DNA of 64,000 bases from Ustilaginoidea virens (taxonomy: Eukaryota > Ascomycota > Sordariomycetes > Hypocreales > Clavicipitaceae): assembly GCF_000687475.1 (NCBI RefSeq), contig NC_057316.1:1426001-1490000 (forward strand), written 5' to 3'. Below the pieces are notes generated by a model, which was not told the DNA's origin, made no database searches, and saw nothing but the letters and a program-made list of their open reading frames with translations. Within the stretch, counting starts at the first letter, position 1; each line of letters opens with the position of its first letter. Both the position numbers and the translations under genes were made by a program. This document shows positions 57,180 to 64,000 of the stretch, in pieces.

Positions 57180-58125
57180 AGAATCTTCACCGCGCAAGAG
57201 TCCCCGCAAAAGGAAAGACCCTGGAGGACTCAAGTCGCGAGTCTAAGGCTTTTCTACGTTGATTGCCGCAAACAAGTAAAGGAATCGACAGAGCCAGCTA
57301 CGCGATAATTATGTCAAGACTGGGGTTAGGCCCGTAGCTTTCCCCCAGCAACCCGTCGACACAATACGTCGTAAAAGACAGTCTCGCACGAGCTGGTAGT
57401 GGTAGTAAGGGTTTGTGAGCCTTAGCCTAGTTGAAGTCGAAACATAATAGGATTGTCGTTGCGTTGACGCTTTGGGGAGCGGAGGCTGGGCTCCACTTGG
57501 CACAGCCTCCAGGCCAGGCCCATCTCACCAACACGATTGCCGCGTCAACATCAGATCAAATTGATCCATTTGGGGGGGGAGGGGGGGGCGCCGGGCCTAT
57601 CGAACCCATCGAACCCACCTAGCCCTCCCAAAACAAGGCGGCTCTTAAGGCCGTCAATGCCATTCACCAAGCCGAGCCGGCCAAGCCACCATGGCACGTT
57701 GCTGAAGAGGCTGGGGCAAGTCGTCAGCGGCCAGTCACCCCTGAGCCTCTCCCTGACCCCTGCCATGGCCGCCCGCCCTCGCTCAGGAATGCCCCGCCAT
57801 CCGATTTCCAACCAGCGACATAAGGCTGGGCCGTCAAACGTCGTGGATTGTCAGCAATGCTTTGTGTCTGTCGTTTTCCTGCATCTTCATTTTACTTTCT
57901 TGGTTTGTATCTTTATGGCCCTTGAAAGCTCCGTCACTTGTTTCATTCGCCTTCATCTCTTAGCTGCCATTGATAATCGACCACAGGCAGTCAAGGACAT
58001 CACCCGTCGCGCTATCTTGTTGATGCCTTCAATCCGGATATTTTGGACGTCGCTTTAGTCGAGATCCTCTTGCGCCCATTTTTGGAAAGAAAAGTCCTAG
58101 AAACAGACCCCTTATTCTCTTGAAA
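57180..58125. other. Intergenic region with a G-rich tract
   Basis: 946 bp between GH32 and the M50B-like gene. It contains two adjacent runs of eight G (57572-57579, 57581-57588) followed by a CT-rich stretch. No gene recognised. Confidence 0.4.
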
Positions 58126-59077
58126 ATGGCGCCCCCAATCATTTTGGCCAGCTCCCTACACTCAATCGCCAGTCGTGTCGATACCAAACACCCCTCCCTT
58201 TATTCGTTGTCTCCCCGAGATTTGGCAAACCCTACGCACACGCAGCAAGTTACTCTGGGTATCATCGCCGCCTACGTTGTCTGCATTGCCATCCTCTGGA
58301 ACGTGCCGTATTTGAAGCTGATCCTTTGGCCTTTCAAAGTGAGTTTGAGCATTGTTTGTCATGAAGAAAACTTCTTGCGCCTGCCATACTGCGCCCCGAT
58401 GATTCTAGCCGCATGGCTCTTGTGCCCCTCGGCCTTCTTTTCCGCTGACGCACCCCATTCAGATGCTAGTCATTGCCTTTCACGAATTCGGTCACGCCAT
58501 CACAGCCATTCTCACCGGCGGCAAAGTCGAGTCTATCAGCCTCGATCCAAACGAAGGCGGTGCAACTCTCATGACTGGTGGGATCAGTGCCATCACCCTA
58601 CCCGCTGGTTATCTGGGCTCCTCCCTCATCGGAGCTCTGCTCACCTTTTGCGGCTTCAACATTGTAGCTTCCAAGGGAGCCAGCTTCGTCCTGGCCGTGT
58701 GCTTCCTCCTGACAATATGGTGGGGGAAACGTGACTGGCTGACCATGCTTACCGTGCTGCTCGCCGTCTGCCTCCTCATTGCTTGCTGGTTCATAGCGCA
58801 CGCTCAGGCGCTGCGGTTTGTCGTCCTCTTCATCGGCGTCATGTCCTCGTTGTACAGCGTGTGGGACATCTGCGACGATCTCGTCGTCCGAAAAGTCAAC
58901 TCTTCCGACGCCAGCGTTTTCGCCGAGCGGTACGGCGGTTCTTCGCAGTGTTGGGGCATCATTTGGTCCATCATCTCCGTCCTCATCATGGCAGTCGGCA
59001 TCGTCGCCGGGCTTGCTGCCTTCCCGCAGTCATTTGAGCAACAGGAGCTAGACTCCCAGCATTTCATCCCAACATGA
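58126..59077 (+). CDS. Membrane metalloprotease-like protein (peptidase M50B-like)
   Basis: Exons 58126-58338 and 58463-59077 join as LWPFK/MLVIAFHEFGH, 275 aa. The HEFGH motif (78-82) is the zinc-binding signature of M50 intramembrane proteases, on a hydrophobic segment. Around it are several membrane spans: TLGIIAAYVVCIAILW before, and AGYLGSSLIGALLTFCGF, FVLAVCFLLTIWW, MLTVLLAVCLLIACWF, FVVLFIGVMSSLYSVWD and IISVLIMAVGIVAGLAAF after. A D in SVWDICDDLV could supply the third zinc ligand, although the classic M50 LDG motif is not seen. Belongs to the small conserved fungal M50B-like family, whose substrate is unknown. Intron position and phase are clean. Confidence 0.82.
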
Positions 59078-59571
59078 AAAATGACTCGACTTTGATCCCT
59101 GGCGCTCCATGTATAAGACAAAACCTCGTCCTTTCGAGCGTCCTGGGAAATTTTCGTCTTCTTGGTTTCTCTTCTTTCTTCGTGTTGAGCTGGTGTGATA
59201 CCCCTAACGTAGCACGAAGTCAAATCTTCATGTCAACGTGTTTTTTTTTTCTTTCAAGAAACCGAACGTTCTGAATGCTTTGACATGTGCCGACGAACAA
59301 CATCATGTGGGTTGTTCTCGACAAGATGTGGCGGTTTGGGCAAACTGCAAAAGGAGTTTCAGCCAACTACCAGCTGTTGACTTCAAGGGCGGTTACTCTG
59401 TTGATGTCAAGTACGATGCGCAACTGCAACAGGAGAACCAAGTCTGAGGAAAAGTCGCCATTCCACACATTCAACGCCGTACGCCGGTGCCCATTCCCGT
59501 CCCAAATATGCCCTTTTTGTTCTCTCTCTTTTCAGCATCATGCACTATTCTTGATCCCAGCACATGTGCTT
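59078..59571. other. Convergent intergenic region, no gene seen
   Basis: 494 bp between the stops of the M50B-like and FIP1 genes. One T-rich run near 59240. Confidence 0.4.
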
Positions 59572-60790
59572 TCACCAGCGTCCTCGGCGTCCTCGTCCGC
59601 CGAAGCCACCGCGGCCACCGCCACCCGCAATCATGCCTTGATCATACCCGTAGCCTCCCTGGTTGCCACCGAATCCGCCCCCGAAATTTTGTCCCTGATT
59701 TCCTTGGCTTGCAGGGCCCGCACCTCCGGCCTGCATTCCCGAGAACATGGCGCTCATTTGGCTGGGATCAATCTGGGAAGGATCCATGCCCGACGCCATC
59801 ATCTGCTGCATCATGGCCTGCATCTCGGGGGGTATACCCTCCATACCAGGCATTGCAGCCCCCCCGCCGCTGCCGCCACCAGGCATGCCCATGCCGCCCA
59901 TCATCATCATGTTGTGAAAGTCCTCCATCATCTTCTTGTTGTTAGACGCAAAAGAGTCTGCTCCAAACTCTCCCCGGATGCTCTCCTGCTTGGCGGCATA
60001 CAAAGCCCAGGTGAACTCGTCAAAGCCGTAGTTGAAGTAGTCGCTGATGTCGGTTCCTGGCTTCCTCCATGGCTTTTCATTGTCTGGAAGATCTATGCAC
60101 GACGAAACATTAGATTTCTTTTTTTCCCATTCTCGTTTCGCCAGGCGACTTGCGGCATCCAGAGACTCTATCGATTCTCACCTTCGTCAATATTCACTTG
60201 AGTGATAGGTTTGCCGGCGCTTGGGTACACCGGATTCGCGTTGATGTCAATCGTGGACTTTGACGCGGCTGCAGAAGCTTGATCCGCGCTCGGGGCTGCC
60301 ACGTTCAAGGCACCGTTGGACGACTTGGACTCACTCTCCCTCTTGGCTGCCGCGGGTTTGGCGGGTGATTCGCCCGACGTCGATCGCTGAGGAATATTTC
60401 GAATGTCACTATACTTTGACTGACTGAAGCAAGAGTCAGCACGAACCCGGCAGGGTTACGAATCCCAAGGAAACGGCTCCGAAAGCTCACGTGGGAGGCG
60501 CGGCCGTTGTGCCGTCTTTCCGCTCGGTAATAATGTCGATGTCCTGCGCGTCAAACAACCATCAGCGCCTGGTTCCTGATTACCGCACATAGGTTCCATA
60601 TGGAACGTACCGAGTCGTCCTCGTCCTCGTCCATTGCACCACTCTCGTCCTCCTCTTCGCCCTCCTCGAGCTCTTCTGTTTTGGATACGGGGTTCTTGTT
60701 GGTTTCTTGCTCGACTTTTGGCTCCTCTGGTTCGTAGAGGTCGTCGCCTTCGTCCATTTCCATTTCGTGTTCCGACATGTCCGAGCTCAT
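59572..60790 (-). CDS. FIP1: Pre-mRNA polyadenylation factor FIP1
   Basis: Subunit of the cleavage and polyadenylation factor; tethers poly(A) polymerase. Four exons (60611-60790, 60491-60543, 60182-60423, 59572-60092) join in phase to 331 aa. The N-terminus is strongly acidic ([20 protein letters not shown]). After the linker [10 protein letters not shown] comes the diagnostic Fip1 motif starting [12 protein letters not shown] and running through [20 protein letters not shown] (about 160-195). The C-terminus is Met/Gly-rich and ends in an RGG-like tail ([15 protein letters not shown]). Divergent from NUP49, with 568 bp between starts. An intronic palindrome GTTCCATATGGAAC lies just after the first donor (60593-60606). 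Confidence 0.93.
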
Positions 60791-61358
60791 TTTTCGCGTC
60801 GAGCGAAGATGTGGTAGGATTGACGACGAGACGCGGAAAGGATTGTTGAGCAGGTTATTGTGGTTCTAGTTGGTTCAAGATCCGTAACGGACCTACGTCT
60901 CCAAGAGGTTTGATGGCTGGTTGCCGCGGGGCCTATCAGAGGCCCTGCAGTCCCGCTTTCACCTGCTTGAGTTAGTGTGCTATGTAAGCCCACCCAGCAG
61001 GCAGCCTCGCGTCGCGAAAAGTGAGAACCATCTGCTGAATAAATCAGCCATTTTCAACATCCCTTGCGCGGTCTGCAGTGCACTAGGCGGCCTCACAACC
61101 AAATTCTGCCGCCAATTCTGTGTTAGTGTTGTGCTGCTAATTCTTTAATCATCGTACACTTCACATATCATCGCTTCTGTACGCGATTCGTCTCTCGAAC
61201 GGTTGCTGTATGGTATTGGCCGTTGCTTTGAAAAAGCTCGCCCTTTCTAACTGTTTTGCTCCTCAGAACCACGTCGACATCTCAATCACCCGCCAGAAGA
61301 GCACTATTTCGGGTCTCAAGGCACGCCCGCGAGTCCGGCCTCGTCAGCGACTGGCGCA
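60791..61358. promoter_or_regulatory. Divergent promoter region FIP1 / NUP49
   Basis: 568 bp between the starts of FIP1 and NUP49. The frame upstream of the NUP49 start stays open to about 61267, so an extra 5' exon of NUP49 may lie here. Confidence 0.35.
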
Positions 61359-62642
61359 ATGGCGACAACAGGAGGTTTGTTTGGAAGCACGCAACCAAAA
61401 ACAGGCACTGGCTTGTTCGGCTCCTCAACAACGGCAGCAACAGGACCAACTGGGCAGACTGGCACCACGGGCGGGCTTTTTGGAGGAATTTCAAGCAGCC
61501 AACCGACCCAACAGAGCAGTATTAATACTGGCACTGGGCTTTTTGGGGCTGCGTCTACTCAGACGCAAACCCAACCAGCACCAAGTGGAGGACTCTTTGG
61601 CGGCAACCCAACGACACAACAGCAGCAGCAGCAGCCGCAGCCGCAGCCGCAACAGACAGGTGGTGGGCTTTTTGGGGCGTCAACGGCCAATACTCAAGCA
61701 GCTGCTCCAACAGCCGGAGGTATGTTTGGACAATCACAAGCAACAACCTCGGGTGGTTTGTTGTAAGTTTACGATTCCGTCCCATCCTGCCTCGGCTTGC
61801 GCCTTCTAGAAGCTCACGAGGACTAATCATGTGAGGTGGAGCGAAACAGCGTCCAGACGCAGCCGCAACAAGCTCAGACAACAGCCCAAGTAGTACCTGC
61901 CGTCCAAATCAACTATGACAATCTTCGGCCGCGTACGAGATTTGAAGAACTTGCCAAACCCGTGCAAGACGAGATCGCTCTCATAGACAAGGGCATCCAG
62001 CGCGTCATCAAAATGAAGGACGAGATTGGAGAGTTTATGCCTCAGCATAGGAGAGACATTGAGCAGCTTGGGAGGGACGTCAAGTTTGTCGAATCCAAAT
62101 TCAGGACGGCTCAAGCTGCTTTGAACGGAGACATCCAAACAGTCAAAGTCCTGCAAGGCATGACAAAGAAGAATATTTCAGACGCCCAGCTTTCTTTTAA
62201 GGCTACCGACAACCTGAAACTGCCGACACACTACCATCAAACAGGACTTTTTGCAGGCCCGGCGCAATCCACCGATCCCGATGCCAACGATGCTTCTGCA
62301 GCTCATGCCAACGCGCAAGACCTCATCACTTATTTCAACCGTGTCTGCGACGATGTCGAGAAGCACAAGAAACGGCTGGACGATTACAGGGCCGAGATTG
62401 AAAGAGATATGCCAGGGGTCGAGAACGGACTGTATGAGCAAATCAGGAACCTGCGGGACCGTAACGCCGCCTCGGCGGGCGCTGTGCAAGATCAGCTCGG
62501 GCAAATCTTGTCCGCACTCAGAGAAATGGGGAATGCCATTATTGCTCAAGCTGGCCAGATTGCCGACACTCGCGAGCGGTTGTCAAGATTGCAAGTAGGG
62601 ATTCTTGACAGTGACGCGTACGCTACGGGAATGACAGGTTGA
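61359..62642 (+). CDS. NUP49: Nucleoporin NUP49 (GLFG type)
   Basis: Central-channel FG nucleoporin that forms the Nsp1-Nup57-Nup49 trimer. Exons 61359-61762 and 61850-62642 (87-nt intron) join as GGLF/VQTQ, 398 aa. Residues 1-135 carry GLFG or GMFG repeats separated by Thr/Gln/Gly-rich spacers, including a short poly-Gln/Pro-Gln run. The rest is alpha-helical, with INYDNLRPRTRFEELAKPVQ opening the coiled-coil trimerisation region. The ATG at 61359 has a good context (GCAATGGCG) and gives MATTGGLFGS, but upstream in-frame sequence is open, so a longer start with a 5' exon is possible. Confidence 0.88.
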
Positions 62643-62801
62643 CGCTCAAATCGATGCATCATCTGCAATCCTTGGCAACAAGTGGGGAAATATCAATGCA
62701 TGGGTCTTGCCTTTGGGTTACCCGCCCGGGATTCTTTACCAAGGCGCAAGCTCTGTAAACCTCTGGAGCTGTCTTTCTTTCTTCCTTCTTCCTTCCTTCC
62801 A

Positions 62802-62832
<31 letters not shown>

Positions 62833-63258
62833 GGACTGGCAACGTCTTCAACTATTGCGCATAGTATTCCTTCAACTGAAGTGCGTCGTCATCTTCAGTT
62901 GTGCAATGGCAACGTTGGACTCGATCGCCGCCGAGACAGACCCCTCAGTCTCGTCGCCAAGGGCTTTTTTCATCGGCAACGTCTGCGTAGTCCATGTCGG
63001 GGCTTGTCCTTCAAATACTTTTCATGTAAATAACAGGGTAGAGGACGCGGGGCGGCGAATGGAGTCTGCAGGCCCTCGGCCATGAAGCTGGAAAAGCACT
63101 GTTTCAATGCTGATGAAATGCTCGCGCCCTTGTCTTCGGTCTATGGTGGGTGTTGCGTAGGGATGGGGTATCTGTCTGGACATGCAATGCGGCCCGCGGT
63201 CCGTCCACGCAAAGGACTGCAGGCAGATAAACATGACTATAGTAGTCCCTCTTGCATG
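62643..63258. other. Convergent intergenic region with a pyrimidine tract
   Basis: 616 bp between the stops of NUP49 and RPC31. A CTTT/CTTC pyrimidine microsatellite lies at 62777-62833. No gene seen. Confidence 0.45.
62777..62833. repeat. Polypyrimidine microsatellite (TTCC/TTTTC)
   Basis: Uninterrupted C/T sequence of more than 50 bp built from TTCC, CTTT and TTTTC units, apart from a single A. Lies in the presumed 3' UTR of NUP49. Confidence 0.6.
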
Positions 63259-64000
63259 CTAATACGTCCCCTCGCCATCGTCTCCGTCACCATAATCATC
63301 GCCCATGTCATCACCGTTGTCAAAGTAATTCTCGGCGTCGTAATCGCCTGCATCCTCGTCATCGTAAGCTTCGTCCTCGTCCTCGTTCTCCAGCCCTTCC
63401 TCATCATCCAGTTCTGCACCTTCGTCGCCCTCGTCATCACGCATCGCATCTAGCTTCTCCAACAGATTCCTCCCGTTTTTGGCGCCCGCAGAAGTCTCGT
63501 CGGGGTCGCCATCCAACGATGCCATCCCGAACGCCTCTTCGGCACCGGGCAGAGCGCTAACCCGGCTCAGCTCCAGCCTGCGTTTCTTGCGCACACCCAG
63601 GCCGTCTTCCGGCTCGACGGTATCCAGCAGCTCGGCGGGGAACAGCTCGCGGCATATCGGGCGGGCCGTCCAGTCGGGCAGCGCTCGCTCTTCCCGGACG
63701 AACTTCTGGGAATAGGTGGGCATGGCGGTGAAGGGGTCCACGGATGCTTTGTTCTTGACTCCGTAGCGCGCATTCATCTGGGCCTGTCCGTAGAGTATTT
63801 TCGGGCAGGTAGGGTCGTCGAGCGAGTTTTTCTTGGAGGTGTAGAGCGGTGACGAGTGGATCTGGTGTCGGAGGAGAAGATAATGCTGGACGGCGTCGAT
63901 CTCGGCACCGGACAGGTCTCGCGGCGTCGGAACCGCATAGTGCTAACATGATGAGAGAAGGGTGAGAAAAGAAGAATCAGTCGCGAGTTTGTCTTTTTCG
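63259..64000 (-). CDS. RPC31: RNA polymerase III subunit RPC31 (RPC7), 5' end outside the window
   Basis: Subunit of the Pol III-specific initiation subcomplex (C82-C34-C31). The visible coding exon is 63259-63942 (227 codons plus stop); it opens at a TAG acceptor, and bases 63943-64000 read as intron, so the first exon lies beyond the window. Conserved features: DAVQHYLLLRHQIHSSPLYT, RYGVKNKASVDPFTAMPTYS and KRRRLELSR-type basic segment (RKKRRLELSR). The C-terminal third is almost wholly Asp/Glu/Gly/Tyr, as in yeast C31, ending GDGDDGEGTY. Recognition of the middle block is good. Confidence 0.87.

Noticed and set aside
59287..60201. 304-codon open frame on the plus strand
   Set aside because: Antisense to FIP1 exons and introns; Ala/His/Ser-rich shadow of Gly/Met-rich sequence.

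Overview
This is a nuclear window from a filamentous ascomycete fungus. Evidence: compact genes with many short GT-AG introns (about 50-125 nt, often with a CTAAC-type branch site), and a gene set typical of Sordariomycetes (class I-type chitin synthase, external EF-hand NADH dehydrogenase, fused uridine kinase/UPRT, GH125 and GH32 enzymes). Protein wording is most like Hypocreales, but that placement is inference from recognition, not from a search. Exon-intron models were built by hand: nearly every model was checked for splice dinucleotides, phase continuity and total length divisible by three.

Layout. 1-7 kb: the 3' part of ERB1 (ribosome biogenesis), an Ish1-repeat secretory protein and the proteasome ATPase RPT5. 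7-14 kb: mitochondrial ribosomal protein uL10m, a cyclopropane-fatty-acid synthase-like methyltransferase with a GC-AG intron, exonuclease REX4 and MYST acetyltransferase ESA1. 14-20 kb: Rab GTPase YPT6, NOP53 and NDE-type NADH dehydrogenase. 20.2-21.0 kb: a 776-bp inverted-repeat element with a 9-bp target-site duplication, read as a non-autonomous Mutator-like element. 21.7-28.4 kb: uridine kinase/UPRT, a GID8-like LisH/CTLH protein, and complex I NDUFS4 divergent from ATP synthase subunit f. 29.6-33.4 kb: a large disordered RGG-tailed protein of unknown role. 34-42.4 kb: MCM6, KEI1, GH125 mannosidase and RNase H2 subunit C. 43.7-52.7 kb: sulfite reductase beta subunit and class I-type chitin synthase. 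55-64 kb: secreted GH32 invertase, an M50B-like membrane metalloprotease, FIP1, NUP49 and the 5'-truncated RPC31.

The genes are mostly conserved housekeeping genes and do not form one pathway or metabolite cluster. Themes recur: ribosome production (ERB1, NOP53, uL10m, REX4), respiration (NDE, NDUFS4, ATP17), DNA replication and repair (MCM6, RNase H2C), and cell surface or secretion (chitin synthase, KEI1, GH32, GH125). Genes are largely arranged as divergent and convergent pairs. The clearest non-gene signal is the Mutator-like element at 20.2 kb. Degenerate TACCTAGG-type repeats and a TACTCCGTA motif also recur between genes. I did not find a defence system, CRISPR array, rRNA gene or convincing tRNA gene, nor a clear novel multi-gene system.
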